Source of the DNA: Halocalculus aciditolerans
GTDB taxonomy: Archaea; Halobacteriota; Halobacteria; Halobacteriales; Halobacteriaceae
Assembly (NCBI RefSeq): GCF_014647475.1
Contig: NZ_BMPG01000002.1
Coordinates: forward strand, 682,001 to 746,000
Direction: 5' to 3'
DNA: 64,000 bases
Shown: piece after piece, positions 16,136 to 25,206 of the stretch
Numbering within the stretch: the stretch's first letter is position 1
Layout of the letters: each line of letters opens with the position of its first letter
Made by a program: the position numbers and the translations under genes
The notes under the pieces: generated by a model
What the model was told of the DNA's origin: nothing
The model's database searches: none
What the model saw: only the letters and a program-made list of their open reading frames with translations

Positions 16136-16723
16136 ATGAACGACGACGCCGACGCCGGTCAGGCCGTCGAGGAGGAATCGCCCGTGGAGTCGACGCTCGC
16201 CGACCGCGTCGCCGAGTACGACGAGGCGCTCGCGGCGGAGGTCGAAGCCGTCGAGGCGCACGAGCGAGAGCTGGAAGCCGAAGTCGCCGACCTCCGCGAG
16301 GAGGTAGACGAGACGGAAGAGCGCCTGAAGCGCGTGCAGGCGGACTTCCAGAACTACAAGAAGCGCGCGAAGAAGCGCCAGGAGCAGATGGAGGAGCGCG
16401 CGACGGAGGACCTCGTGACGCGCCTGCTCGACGTCTACGACAACCTGGAGCGCGCGCTCGCGGAGGAGTCCGGGGACTACGAGGGGCTGAAGGAGGGCGT
16501 GAAGCTGACGAAGGGCGAGTTCGAGCGCGTCCTGGAGAACGAGGGCGTCGAGGAGATTCGCCCGGAGGAGGGCGCGGAGACGGACCCGGAGCGCCACGAG
16601 GTGATGATGCAGGTGGAGAGCGACGCGCCGGCGGGGACGGTGGCGGAAGTCTACCGCCCCGGCTACGAGATGGGGGAGAAGGTCCTGCGGCCGGCGCAGG
16701 TCACCGTGAGTAGCCGTGAGTGA
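16136..16723 (+). CDS. grpE: GrpE nucleotide exchange factor
   Basis: 195-aa GrpE, which releases ADP from DnaK. A long acidic coiled coil covers about residues 35-95, followed by VQADFQNYKKRAKKRQEQ, the conserved GrpE helix. The C-terminal beta domain ends with VYRPGYEMGEKVLRPAQVTV, the family's signature. Length and order are normal. The gene overlaps the start of the following membrane-protein gene by 8 bp; dnaK and dnaJ follow, giving the full chaperone set in one place. Confidence 0.95.
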   Translation: MNDDADAGQAVEEESPVESTLADRVAEYDEALAAEVEAVEAHERELEAEVADLREEVDETEERLKRVQADFQNYKKRAKKRQEQMEERATEDLVTRLLDVYDNLERALAEESGDYEGLKEGVKLTKGEFERVLENEGVEEIRPEEGAETDPERHEVMMQVESDAPAGTVAEVYRPGYEMGEKVLRPAQVTVSSRE

Positions 16724-17129
16724 GACAACCGTCGGGTCCGCGGACGCCTACCGGCCCGGCTACTGTAACATCGGGCGGGAGCAGCGCCGGCAGCGCTACC
16801 TCGTGTCGGCGGCGGCGTTCGGCGCGGCGGCGGTGTACGTCGCCGCGTACCTCGCGGGCTACCTCGCGGAGCCCCTCCTCCTCGGGGTGTTCATCCCGCT
16901 GAGCATCGGGTACGAGTGGCTGTTGCAGGCGTACACGGCGTTCTGCGTGCGGCTCGCGTTCCGCCACCGCTACGACTTCAGCGGCGACGCGACCTGCGAC
17001 TGCGGCGCGGGGCGAGTGTCTGACGCGGAGGCGCGCCGGGCGGACCAGCTGCAGGCGACGAAAATCACGGCAGTCGCGGTCCTCCTCGCCGCGGTGACGA
17101 CGGCCGCGCTCGCCGCCGTGCTCTTCTGA
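16716..17129 (+). CDS. Membrane protein embedded in the chaperone cluster
   Basis: 137-aa protein starting at a GTG inside the grpE stop region. After a polar N-terminus (YRPGYCNIGREQRRQRYL) come three hydrophobic stretches (about residues 28-50, 53-66 and 112-137). A short loop has CDCGAG. It is translationally coupled to grpE, so it is made with the exchange factor, but no known family or motif is recognised. It may be a membrane link for the chaperone system or simply co-transcribed. Confidence 0.75.
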   Translation: MSETTVGSADAYRPGYCNIGREQRRQRYLVSAAAFGAAAVYVAAYLAGYLAEPLLLGVFIPLSIGYEWLLQAYTAFCVRLAFRHRYDFSGDATCDCGAGRVSDAEARRADQLQATKITAVAVLLAAVTTAALAAVLF

Positions 17130-17247
17130 GGTCGACGAGTCGATTTCCGCTTCAACATAAAGATACGTCTTATCCAGGGCGACGGGGGCGCGAGAGTCGT
17201 GTTTTCGGGCGGCTCGCGGAGTTTGGGGGCTTCCCGCACTAGCAAGG

Positions 17248-17281
17248 TTTAAACGAAACGCGCAGCTATCCTGCTACCAAG
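17248..17281 (+). promoter_or_regulatory. dnaK promoter
   Basis: The stretch tttaaac (17248-17254), preceded by agcaagg, lies 28-34 nt before the dnaK ATG at 17282. It is the best TATA-box match in the 152-bp spacer after the membrane-protein gene and suggests that dnaK has its own start site, as expected for a heat-responsive gene. Confidence 0.6.
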
Positions 17282-19204
17282 ATGGTTAGTGAGAAGGTTC
17301 TCGGTATCGACCTCGGGACGACGAACTCCGCGTTCGCCGTGATGGAGGGTGGGGAGCCCGAAATCATCGTGAACGCCGAAGGCGATCGAACGACTCCGTC
17401 CGTCGTCGCGTACGACGACGGCGAACTCCTCGTCGGGAAGCCGGCGAAGAACCAGGCGGTCCAGAACCCCGAGCAGACGGTGCAGTCCATCAAGCGCCAC
17501 ATGGGCGAAGACGACTACACCGTCGAACTGGGCGACGAGGAGTACACGCCGGAGCAGGTCTCCGCGCGGATCCTCCAGAAGATCAAGCAGGACGCCGAGG
17601 ACTACCTCGGCGACGACGTACAGAAGGCCGTCATCACGGTCCCCGCGTACTTCAACGACCGGCAGCGGCAGGCGACGAAGGACGCCGGCGAGATCGCCGG
17701 CCTCGACGTCGAACGCATCGTGAACGAGCCGACGGCCGCGTCGATGGCCTACGGCTTCGACGAAGGCGAAGAGGAGACCATCCTCGTCTACGACCTCGGC
17801 GGCGGGACGTTCGACGTCTCCGTCCTCGAGATGGCGGAAGGCTACCACGAGGTCCTCGCGACGAACGGCGACAACGACCTCGGGGGCGACGACTGGGACG
17901 AGGCCATCATCGACCACCTCGCGGACGAGTTCGAGTCCGAGCACGGCATCGACCTCCGCGAGGACCGCCAGGCCCTCCAGCGGCTCAAGGACGCCGCCGA
18001 AGAGGCGAAAATCGAACTCTCCTCGCGCAAGGAGACGACGGTCAACCTCCCCTTCATTACTGCGACGGACAACGGGCCGGTCCACCTCGAACAGGACCTG
18101 ACGCGCGCGACGTTCGAGAAAATCACGACCGACCTCATCGAGCGGACAGTGGGGCCGACGGAGCAGGCGCTCGAAGACGCTGACCTCTCGACGTCGGACA
18201 TCGACGAGGTCGTGCTCGTCGGCGGCTCCACGCGGATGCCGCAGGTCCAGGAGAAAGTCGAGGAGGTCGTCGGGCAGGAGCCGCGGAAGAACGTCAACCC
18301 GGACGAGGCCGTCGCGCTCGGCGCGGCGATCCAGGGCGGCGTGCTCTCCGGCGAGGTCGACGACATGGTCCTCCTCGACGTCACGCCGCTGAGCCTCGGT
18401 ATCGAGGTGAAAGGCGGGCTCTTCGAGCGACTCGTCGAGAAGAACACGACGATTCCGACGCAGGCCTCGAAAGTGTTCACGACGGCCGTGGACAACCAGA
18501 CGTCCGTCCAGATTCGCGTCTTCCAGGGCGAGCGCGAAATCGCCGAGGAGAACGAACTATTAGGAGCGTTCCAGCTCACGGGGATCCCGCCCGCGCCGGC
18601 GGGGACGCCGCAGATCGAGGTGACGTTCGACATCGACGCCGACGGCATCGTGAACGTCTCCGCGGAAGACCAGGGCTCGGGTAACTCCGAGGACATCACC
18701 ATCGAGGGCGGTGCCGGTCTCTCCGACGAGGAGATCGAGGAGATGCAGGAGGAAGCCGAGAAGCACGCCGAAGAAGACGAGGAGCGCCGCCAGCTCATCG
18801 AAGCGCGGAACAACGCCGAGTCCGCCGTGCAGCGCGCCGAGACGCTCCTCGAGGAGAACGAGGAGATGGTGGACGACGACATCCGCGCGGACGTCGAAGC
18901 CGCGATCGAGGACGTCGAAGCGGTCCTCGAAGACGAGGACGCGGACGCCGAGGAGCTCGAGGACGTGACCGAAGAGCTCTCCGACACGCTGCAGGAGATC
19001 GGGAAGCAGGCCTACCAGCAGCAGGCCCAGCAGGCCCAGGGCGGTGCCGGCGCGGGTGCCGGCGGCATGGGCGGCATGGGTGGAATGGGCGGCCCCGGCG
19101 GCATGGGCGGCCAGGCCGGCGGAGACGGCGACGGCGAGGAGTTCGTCGACGCCGACTTCGAGGATGTGGACGAGTCTGACGAGTCCGAGACGGACGAGAA
19201 CTAA
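17282..19204 (+). CDS. dnaK: Molecular chaperone DnaK (Hsp70)
   Basis: 640-aa Hsp70. The ATPase domain (about 1-360) shows [25 protein letters not shown] and [13 protein letters not shown]. The substrate-binding domain follows with [16 protein letters not shown]. The lid is a highly charged helical region, and the tail is Gly/Met rich ([11 protein letters not shown]) ending [13 protein letters not shown]. It folds proteins with DnaJ and GrpE. dnaJ starts 31 bp downstream. Length and motifs are normal. Confidence 0.97.
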   Translation: MVSEKVLGIDLGTTNSAFAVMEGGEPEIIVNAEGDRTTPSVVAYDDGELLVGKPAKNQAVQNPEQTVQSIKRHMGEDDYTVELGDEEYTPEQVSARILQKIKQDAEDYLGDDVQKAVITVPAYFNDRQRQATKDAGEIAGLDVERIVNEPTAASMAYGFDEGEEETILVYDLGGGTFDVSVLEMAEGYHEVLATNGDNDLGGDDWDEAIIDHLADEFESEHGIDLREDRQALQRLKDAAEEAKIELSSRKETTVNLPFITATDNGPVHLEQDLTRATFEKITTDLIERTVGPTEQALEDADLSTSDIDEVVLVGGSTRMPQVQEKVEEVVGQEPRKNVNPDEAVALGAAIQGGVLSGEVDDMVLLDVTPLSLGIEVKGGLFERLVEKNTTIPTQASKVFTTAVDNQTSVQIRVFQGEREIAEENELLGAFQLTGIPPAPAGTPQIEVTFDIDADGIVNVSAEDQGSGNSEDITIEGGAGLSDEEIEEMQEEAEKHAEEDEERRQLIEARNNAESAVQRAETLLEENEEMVDDDIRADVEAAIEDVEAVLEDEDADAEELEDVTEELSDTLQEIGKQAYQQQAQQAQGGAGAGAGGMGGMGGMGGPGGMGGQAGGDGDGEEFVDADFEDVDESDESETDEN

Positions 19205-19235
19205 CTAACCCTATCTACGCCGTTCAACTGAACTG

Positions 19236-20393
19236 ATGACTGAGACGTTTTACGATGCGCTCGGAGTGAGCAAGGACGCCGACGAGTCGGAGATAAAGAC
19301 GGCGTACCGGGAGAAGGTGAAGCAGTACCATCCGGACGTGAGCGACGAGCCGGACGCCGAAGAGCAGTTCAAGAAGATTCAGAAGGCGAAGGAGGTGCTC
19401 ACGGACGAGGAGAAGCGCCAGGCGTACGACCAGCTCGGCCACGAGCGCTTCGAGCAGGCGGAGAAGCGCGGCGGCACCGGCGGCGGTGGCGCTGGTGGCA
19501 TGGGCGGCGGCGGGCCGTTCGGCGGGATGGGCGGCGGCGGTGGTCAAGGAACGGGCGGGATGGGCGACATCTTCGACCAGTTCTTCGGCGGCGGCGGTGG
19601 CCGCGGCGGCCCGCAGGCCGGCCAGGACCTCCGCACGCGCCTGGAGATCACGCTCGAAGAGGCGTACGAGGGCGTGTCGAAGCAGGTGTCGGTGCGGCGG
19701 CCGGAGACGTGCCCGGACTGCGGCGGGGACGGCCACCCCGAGGACGCCGACGTCCGCACGTGCCCGGAGTGTAACGGGCAGGGGCAGACGACGCAGGTCC
19801 AGCAGACGCCGTTCGGGCGGATGCAGACGAGCCAGCAGTGCCGGCGCTGCGGCGGCGACGGCGAGCTCTACTCGGAGACCTGTAGTACCTGTAGCGGGCA
19901 GGGCCAGATTCGCCAGCAGGCGACGCTGACCGTCGACGTCCCCGCCGGCATCCAGTCGGGGCAGACGCTCCGGATGGACGGCGAGGGCGCGCCCGGCGAC
20001 CCGCGCGCCCCGAACGGCGACCTCCTCATCGAGGTCGCGGTCGAAGACCACCCGGACTTCGAGCGGGACGGCGCGGACCTCCACCACGACTTCGCCATCT
20101 CCTTCCCGCAGGCCGTCTTCGGCGACACCGTCCAGGTGCCGACGCTCGACGGCACGAGCGAGTTCGACATCCCGGCCGGCACGCAGTCCGGCGAGCGCTT
20201 CCGCCTCCGGAACAAGGGCATGCCGCGCCTCCGCGGCCGCCGGAAGGGCGACCTCTACGTCACCGTCCAGGTCGTCACTCCCGACTCACTCAACGAGGAG
20301 CAGCGCGAGGCACTGGAGGCCTTCGCGGAAGCCGGCGGCGAAGAAGTCGACGTCGAACAGGGCTTCTTCGAGAAGATCAAGAGCAGCTTCTAA
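19236..20393 (+). CDS. dnaJ: Co-chaperone DnaJ (Hsp40)
   Basis: 385-aa type I DnaJ. The J domain (about 1-70) contains the YHPDVSD loop with HPD. A Gly/Phe-rich linker (about 75-130) follows. Then come four zinc-binding CxxCxGxG repeats, CPDCGGDG, CPECNGQG, CRRCGGDG and CSTCSGQG. The C-terminal substrate-binding domains contain GTQSGERFRLRNKGMP. It stimulates DnaK ATPase and delivers substrates. Probably co-transcribed with dnaK. A structured repeat element begins immediately after its stop codon. Confidence 0.97.
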   Translation: MTETFYDALGVSKDADESEIKTAYREKVKQYHPDVSDEPDAEEQFKKIQKAKEVLTDEEKRQAYDQLGHERFEQAEKRGGTGGGGAGGMGGGGPFGGMGGGGGQGTGGMGDIFDQFFGGGGGRGGPQAGQDLRTRLEITLEEAYEGVSKQVSVRRPETCPDCGGDGHPEDADVRTCPECNGQGQTTQVQQTPFGRMQTSQQCRRCGGDGELYSETCSTCSGQGQIRQQATLTVDVPAGIQSGQTLRMDGEGAPGDPRAPNGDLLIEVAVEDHPDFERDGADLHHDFAISFPQAVFGDTVQVPTLDGTSEFDIPAGTQSGERFRLRNKGMPRLRGRRKGDLYVTVQVVTPDSLNEEQREALEAFAEAGGEEVDVEQGFFEKIKSSF

Positions 20394-20575
20394 CCCACTT
20401 TTTCATTGTCGTTCGAAAGGCGCGAAGCGCCTTTCGTGATGACGAGAGACGGCTTCGCCGTCTCTCGAACCACGAGCGTCCTGACGGGCGCTCGATGAAA
20501 ACCTGGACTAAAAGCCTCCTCGCTCCCGTGCGCCCTTCGGGCGCGTGGTCGCTCGTCGGCCCGCGACTCACGGAG
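20394..20575 (+). repeat. Structured downstream element, copy A, with nested twin hairpin
   Basis: Starts directly after the dnaJ stop with cccactttttcattg. A twin-hairpin module occupies about 20409-20472. Then comes stem-loop gagcgtcctgacgggcgctc, the core aaaacctggactaaaagc (20498-20515), cctcctcgctcccgt, a stem-loop gcgcccttcgggcgc, and ggtcgctcgtcggcccg. Without the nested module it aligns almost base for base with copy B at 25207. In the first stem a T.G pair here replaces the C-G pair of copy B, so pairing is kept. Confidence 0.78.
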
Positions 20576-20816
20576 CTCGTCGCGGTGAACCACTCGGTTC
20601 GGGCTTTCCAAGCCGCTCACCTCGCGGATGTTCGCATCGTGGCTCGTCTGACCAGTGCTAGCTTGCGGCGGATTCACTCCTGGTGAAGCGTCAAAACTGT
20701 GCAGTCGTCGTGAACGTCGGACTCGCCGTCGACGGAGCCGGGTAGGGGTGAGGTGGCGGTGTGGTGAGTAGCAGGAGACCGGCGTCGTTTTCCCGGCCGT
20801 GGCCGAACGGTGGGGT
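20576..20816. other. Spacer upstream of the AMP-binding fragment gene
   Basis: About 240 bp. It holds the tail of the preceding element and an A/T-rich stretch cgtcgttttc (20783-20792) about 25-34 nt before the ATG at 20817, a possible promoter. No gene recognised. Confidence 0.45.
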
Positions 20817-21500
20817 ATGGAGACGCTGTACGACCTGCTCGCGGACCTGCCGCCGGGGGCGAGCGTGGAGACGGCGCGGACGACGTACGACGCGGACGCG
20901 ACGCGCGGCACGGCGTTCAAGACCGGGAACTTCCTGCGGACGCTCGGCGTGCGCGAGGGCGTCGACGTCGGCGTCGCGTCCGTCGCCGAGGCGAAACCCG
21001 TCTTCGCGTTCCTCGGCGCGGGGCTGCTCGGCGCGACCGTCCAGTTCGACCCCGCGACCGGCGACGAGCTGCGCGCGTACGTCGCCCCCACGGCGGACGT
21101 CGAGGGTCTCGACCTGCCGGCGGGCGGCCAGCGCGTCGCCTGGGGCGAGAAACCCGGGAACCCCCGTATCGAGTATTTCGAGCGGGACGTGTGGAGCGAG
21201 AACCCGGCCTTCCCGCCCGTTTCGTTCGACGGCGACACCGCGCTCCTCGACGCGGGCTCGACGACTTACACGCACCGCGACCTCCTCGACGCCGCCGAGC
21301 GCTTCGAGCGCGAACACCCCGGCCCCGTGGTCGTCGACGCGGACTTCGTCCACCCCGGGACCGTCGTCGCCGTCCTCGCCGCGCTCCGCGCCGGAACCGC
21401 CCTCCACCTCGGCACGACCCCGGCGGCGGACGACGCGGACGCGACCGTCGTCAGCGTCACGGCCGAGAACGCCGTCGACCCCCGCTACGTCGACATCTAA
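20817..21500 (+). CDS. Truncated AMP-binding (ANL superfamily-like) protein
   Basis: 227-aa protein that resembles the N-terminal part of acyl-CoA/acetyl-CoA synthetases but is far shorter than the usual ~500-650 residues. It starts METLYDLLADLPPGASVETA, has SFDGDTALLDAGSTTYTHRD and VVAVLAALRAGTALHLG. The ATP-binding P-loop (TSGTTGxPK-type) and the C-terminal domain are absent. It may bind a ligand without catalysing adenylation. An in-frame GTG lies at 20799, but the ATG at 20817 has better spacing from the promoter. The assignment rests on overall resemblance and is tentative. Confidence 0.55.
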   Translation: METLYDLLADLPPGASVETARTTYDADATRGTAFKTGNFLRTLGVREGVDVGVASVAEAKPVFAFLGAGLLGATVQFDPATGDELRAYVAPTADVEGLDLPAGGQRVAWGEKPGNPRIEYFERDVWSENPAFPPVSFDGDTALLDAGSTTYTHRDLLDAAERFEREHPGPVVVDADFVHPGTVVAVLAALRAGTALHLGTTPAADDADATVVSVTAENAVDPRYVDI

Positions 21501-21544
21501 TTCTATCGGTGGGTTTTTCGAGCCGCGACGACTCCCACACGGCC

Positions 21545-21988
21545 ATGCCCGAGGACTCCTGGAAGCACATCCGGCCGGTGGCGGTCGGCGTGCCGACGCG
21601 CGCGAACGGCGACGACGTGCTCGTCGCCGAGCACGAGACGCCCGACGGCGAGACCTTCTACCGGCCGGTCGGCGGCGGCGTGGACTTCAACGAACGGAGC
21701 GACGACGCCGTCATTCGGGAGTTCCGCGAGGAGCTCGACGCGGCGTTCGCGCCCGAGGCCCGCCTCGCCGTCCTCGAAAACCGCTTCGAGTGGGACGGCG
21801 AAGCCCGCCACGAGCTCGTCTTCGTCTACGCCGGCCACCTCGTCGACGACGAACTCCGCGAGCGAGACAACCTCACCGCACACGAACCCGAGACCGGCGA
21901 GGAATTCCCCGTGGTCTGGAAGCCGCTCGAGGATTTCTACGAGGGCGACACGCTCTACCCCGACGACCTCCTCCCGGTCCTCGACTGA
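21545..21988 (+). CDS. Nudix hydrolase
   Basis: 147-aa Nudix protein. The Nudix box is nearly intact: GGVDFNERSDDAVIREFREE, giving G-x5-E-x7-RE-x2-EE. Only the last Gly of the consensus is replaced (LDA follows). It should hydrolyse a nucleoside diphosphate linked to another group, with Mg2+; substrate unknown. It lies between the AMP-binding fragment gene and a convergent acyl-CoA synthetase gene, with just one base between the two stops. Confidence 0.88.
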   Translation: MPEDSWKHIRPVAVGVPTRANGDDVLVAEHETPDGETFYRPVGGGVDFNERSDDAVIREFREELDAAFAPEARLAVLENRFEWDGEARHELVFVYAGHLVDDELRERDNLTAHEPETGEEFPVVWKPLEDFYEGDTLYPDDLLPVLD

Positions 21989-21989
21989 G

Positions 21990-23990
21990 TCAGTCCTCGC
22001 GGAGCGCCTCCAGCGCCTCGGGGTTCTCGATGCTGGAGAGGTCGCCGATATCCTCGCCGGTGTACGCGCCCTCGATGGCGCGCCGGATGATCTTCCCCGA
22101 CTGCGTCTTCGGGAACTCCTCGACGAACCGGATTTCGCGGGGGCGGAACGGTTTGCCGAGTTCGTCGCCGACCTGCGCGCGGAGTTCGCCCGCGAGCTCG
22201 TCCGACTCCTCGTAGCCGGGTTCGAGGATGACGTAGGCGACGACGGCTTCCCCGGTCGTGTCGTCGGGGACGCCGACGGCGGCCGCCTGATTCACGGCGT
22301 CGTGGTCCATGAGCGCGCCCTCGACCTCCGCGGGACCGACCTTCCGGCCGGCGACGTTGATGGCGTCGTCCGCGCGGCCGTGCAGGAACCAGAAGCCGTC
22401 GTCGTCTCGCTGCGCCCAGTCGCCGTGGTTCCACAGCGGCGGGTTCGTGAACGCGCTCCAGTAGGTGTCGAGGTAGCGGTCGTCGCCCTCCCAGAGCGAC
22501 CGCGTCATCGAGGGACAGGAGTCGCGGGCGACCAGCAGGCCGCGTTCGCCCGCGTCGGCGACGGAGCCGCCCTGCGAGTCGACGATGTCGATGTCCATGC
22601 CGAGGCCGGGGCCGCCGAGCGTGCACGGCTTGAGGTCCTGAATCGGCATCGGCATGAGGAAGCAGCCGACGATTTCCGTCCCCCCGGAGATGTTGATGAT
22701 GGGGGCCTCGCCGTTCCCGACGTGCTCGTAGAACCAGTGCCAGGACTCGGGGTCCCAGGGCTCCCCGGTCGAGCCGAGCAGGCGGATGCTGGAGAGGTCG
22801 TGTTTTTCGACGTGCTCGTCGCCGTACTTGCGGAGCGCGCGGACCGCGGTCGGGGAGACGCCGAACTGCGTGACGTCGTGGCGGTCGATCATCGACCAGA
22901 ACCGGTCCGGCTCGGGGTGGTCGGGCGCGCCCTCGTACATGACGACCGTCCCGCCGAAGGCGTGGTTCCCGATGAGCGTCCACGGCCCCATCATCCAGCC
23001 GATGTCGGACACCCAGAAGAAGCGGTCCGCAGGCTTCTGGTCGAACCCGAAGTGAATCTCCTTCGCCGGCTGGACGAGCGCACCGGCGTGCGAGTGGACG
23101 ATACCCTTCGGCTTGCCGGTGGTGCCGGAGGAGTAGAGGAGCATACAGGGGTCGTTCGCGTCCATCGCCCGCGTCTCGAAGTCGTCGTCCCGCGTCTCCA
23201 CGGCCTCGGTCCACGACTCGTCGCGCGCGTCGTCCCACGGGATACCCGCGTCGTCTGCGTCCTCGCCGTCGTCGGGCACGTGCCCCAGCCGGTCGAAGAC
23301 GATGGTCGACTCGACGTGACCCGTCTCCTCGACGGCCTCGTCGGCGGTCTCCTTGAGCGTGACTTCGCCGCCGCGGCGGTAGAAACCGTCGCCCGTGAAG
23401 AGCACGCGCGCTTCGGACTCATCGAGGCGCGTCGCCGTCGCGTCCGTTCCGAACCCGGAGAAGATGGGGACGGCGATGGCTCCGACCTTGAAGACGCCGT
23501 AGAGGATGCTCACGACCTCCGGGACCATCGGCATGTAGAGCGCGACCGTATCGCCCTCCTCGATGCCGCGTTCGACGAGCGCGTTCGCCACCTGATTCGA
23601 CTGCCGGGCGAGCTCGTGGTAGGTGAGCTCGCGCGTCTCGCCGGGTTCGCCCTCCCAGACGCACGCGGTCTTGTTCCGCGTCTCCCGGCCGCGCTCCGCG
23701 TAGCGGTCGACCGTGTTGTGCGCGACGTTCAGCTCCGCGCCCACGTACCAGTCCGTGAACTGCGGGCCGTCCGAATCGTCCCGCACCGCGTCGTAGCCCT
23801 CGAAGAAGTCGAGGCCGAGGTAGTGCGGGAGCTCCCCCCAGAACCACTCGAGGTTCCCCGTGGTTCGCTCGATGAGCTCGTCGTAGTCGTCGATGTCGTG
23901 CGCCTGCATGAACCGCCACACGTTCGTCGACTCGACGAACTCCCGAGAGGGGCGATGCGCGATTTCGTCGACGTCCGCCAGGGAATCCAT
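21990..23990 (-). CDS. Acetyl-CoA-type (AMP-forming) acyl-CoA synthetase
   Basis: 666-aa ANL-superfamily ligase that activates acetate or another short carboxylate to its CoA thioester through an acyl-AMP. The P-loop is LLYSSGTTGKPKGIVHSH; later motifs include STGEPWDPESWHWFYEHVG, NISGGTEIVGCF and the hinge region HGRADDAINVAGRKVGPAEV with the C-terminal catalytic Lys in KTQSGKIIRR. The ATG at 23990 starts MDSLADVDE; an upstream GTG is possible but lies beyond the likely transcript start. Exact substrate not decidable: acetate or propionate is likely given the methylmalonyl-CoA genes nearby. Confidence 0.9.
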   Translation of the reverse strand: MDSLADVDEIAHRPSREFVESTNVWRFMQAHDIDDYDELIERTTGNLEWFWGELPHYLGLDFFEGYDAVRDDSDGPQFTDWYVGAELNVAHNTVDRYAERGRETRNKTACVWEGEPGETRELTYHELARQSNQVANALVERGIEEGDTVALYMPMVPEVVSILYGVFKVGAIAVPIFSGFGTDATATRLDESEARVLFTGDGFYRRGGEVTLKETADEAVEETGHVESTIVFDRLGHVPDDGEDADDAGIPWDDARDESWTEAVETRDDDFETRAMDANDPCMLLYSSGTTGKPKGIVHSHAGALVQPAKEIHFGFDQKPADRFFWVSDIGWMMGPWTLIGNHAFGGTVVMYEGAPDHPEPDRFWSMIDRHDVTQFGVSPTAVRALRKYGDEHVEKHDLSSIRLLGSTGEPWDPESWHWFYEHVGNGEAPIINISGGTEIVGCFLMPMPIQDLKPCTLGGPGLGMDIDIVDSQGGSVADAGERGLLVARDSCPSMTRSLWEGDDRYLDTYWSAFTNPPLWNHGDWAQRDDDGFWFLHGRADDAINVAGRKVGPAEVEGALMDHDAVNQAAAVGVPDDTTGEAVVAYVILEPGYEESDELAGELRAQVGDELGKPFRPREIRFVEEFPKTQSGKIIRRAIEGAYTGEDIGDLSSIENPEALEALRED

Positions 23991-24144
23991 ACTGGACGTT
24001 CCCGCGGGAATCGTGAAGTAAGTTCCTCCACGCGCCACACCCCGCGAGGAGTTATCGACTCTCGCACCGACCGACCGATCCGGAAACGAACCGCCGTGAG
24101 AACGGGCGAAGATTTACCATCGTTCGAGAACGACGTGTGGTGTC

Positions 24145-25206
24145 ATGCGAGCCGCAGTCCTCGCCGAGTACGGAGAACCGCTAGAGATCCGGGACGTCGA
24201 CCGGCCGACCGCCGACGCGGACGGCGTCGTCGTCGAGACGGAGGCGTGCGGCGTCTGCCGGAGCGACTGGCACGGCTGGCAGGGCGACTGGGACTGGATC
24301 GGCTCCCAGCCGCCCAAGGGCCAGATTCTCGGCCACGAACCCGCCGGGACAGTAGTGGAAGTCGGTGACGACGTCGAAACGCTCCAGGAGGGCGACCGAA
24401 TCGCGGTCCCGTTCACCCTCGGCGACGGCGTCTGCCCCGAATGCCGCAGCGGCCACGGCAACCTCTGCGAGAACGTCCGCGCGCTCGGCTTCACCCCCAC
24501 CGCCCAGGGCGCGTTCGCAGAAGAGTTCCCGGTTCCCGTCGCCGACCACAACGCCGTCAAACTCCCCGACGGCGTCGACGCCGTCGACATGGCCGGCCTC
24601 GGCTGCCGCTTCACCACCGCCTACCACGGCCTCGCCCACCGCGCCGACATCACTCCCGGCGACTGGGTCGCCGTCCACGGCTGCGGCGGCGTCGGCCTCT
24701 CCGCCGTGCACATCGCCGACGCCCTCGGCGGCCGCGTCGTCGCCGTCGACCTCGACGACGACAAACTCTCCGACGCCACCCGCCTCGGCGCGGAAGCCAC
24801 CGTCAACGCCGGCGACGTCGACAACGTCCCCCGCGAAATCATGGGCATCACCGACGGCGGCGCGGACGTCGCCGTCGACGCCCTCGGCGTCGCCGCCACC
24901 TGCCGCAACGCCCTCGGCTGCCTCCGCCGCCACGGCCAGCACGTCCAGATCGGCCTCACCACCAGCGACGAAGGCGGCGACATCCCCCTCCCCACCGACA
25001 TGATGGTCATGAAGGAAATCGACGTCGCCGGCTCCTTCGGCATGCAACCCACCCGCTACGACGAAATCTTCTCCATGGTCGCCGCCGACAAACTCGATCC
25101 CGGCGCTGTCGTCTCCGGCACCATCGGCCTCGAAGACGTCTCCGACACCCTCCAAGCCATGACTACCTACGACACCGACGGCATCCCCGTCGTCGATTCC
25201 TTCTAA
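24145..25206 (+). CDS. Zinc-dependent alcohol dehydrogenase family protein
   Basis: 353-aa medium-chain dehydrogenase/reductase. Catalytic zinc ligands fit EACGVCRSDWHG and LGHEPAGTV. The structural zinc loop is GDGVCPECRSGHGNLCEN, where three Cys remain and Asp stands in the place of the first Cys of the four-Cys consensus. The Rossmann motif is GCGGVG in VHGCGGVGLSAVHIADAL. Substrate unknown, probably an alcohol/aldehyde with NAD(P). An A/T box (gatttacc) lies about 30 nt upstream. A structured repeat element follows the stop. Confidence 0.9.
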   Translation: MRAAVLAEYGEPLEIRDVDRPTADADGVVVETEACGVCRSDWHGWQGDWDWIGSQPPKGQILGHEPAGTVVEVGDDVETLQEGDRIAVPFTLGDGVCPECRSGHGNLCENVRALGFTPTAQGAFAEEFPVPVADHNAVKLPDGVDAVDMAGLGCRFTTAYHGLAHRADITPGDWVAVHGCGGVGLSAVHIADALGGRVVAVDLDDDKLSDATRLGAEATVNAGDVDNVPREIMGITDGGADVAVDALGVAATCRNALGCLRRHGQHVQIGLTTSDEGGDIPLPTDMMVMKEIDVAGSFGMQPTRYDEIFSMVAADKLDPGAVVSGTIGLEDVSDTLQAMTTYDTDGIPVVDSF

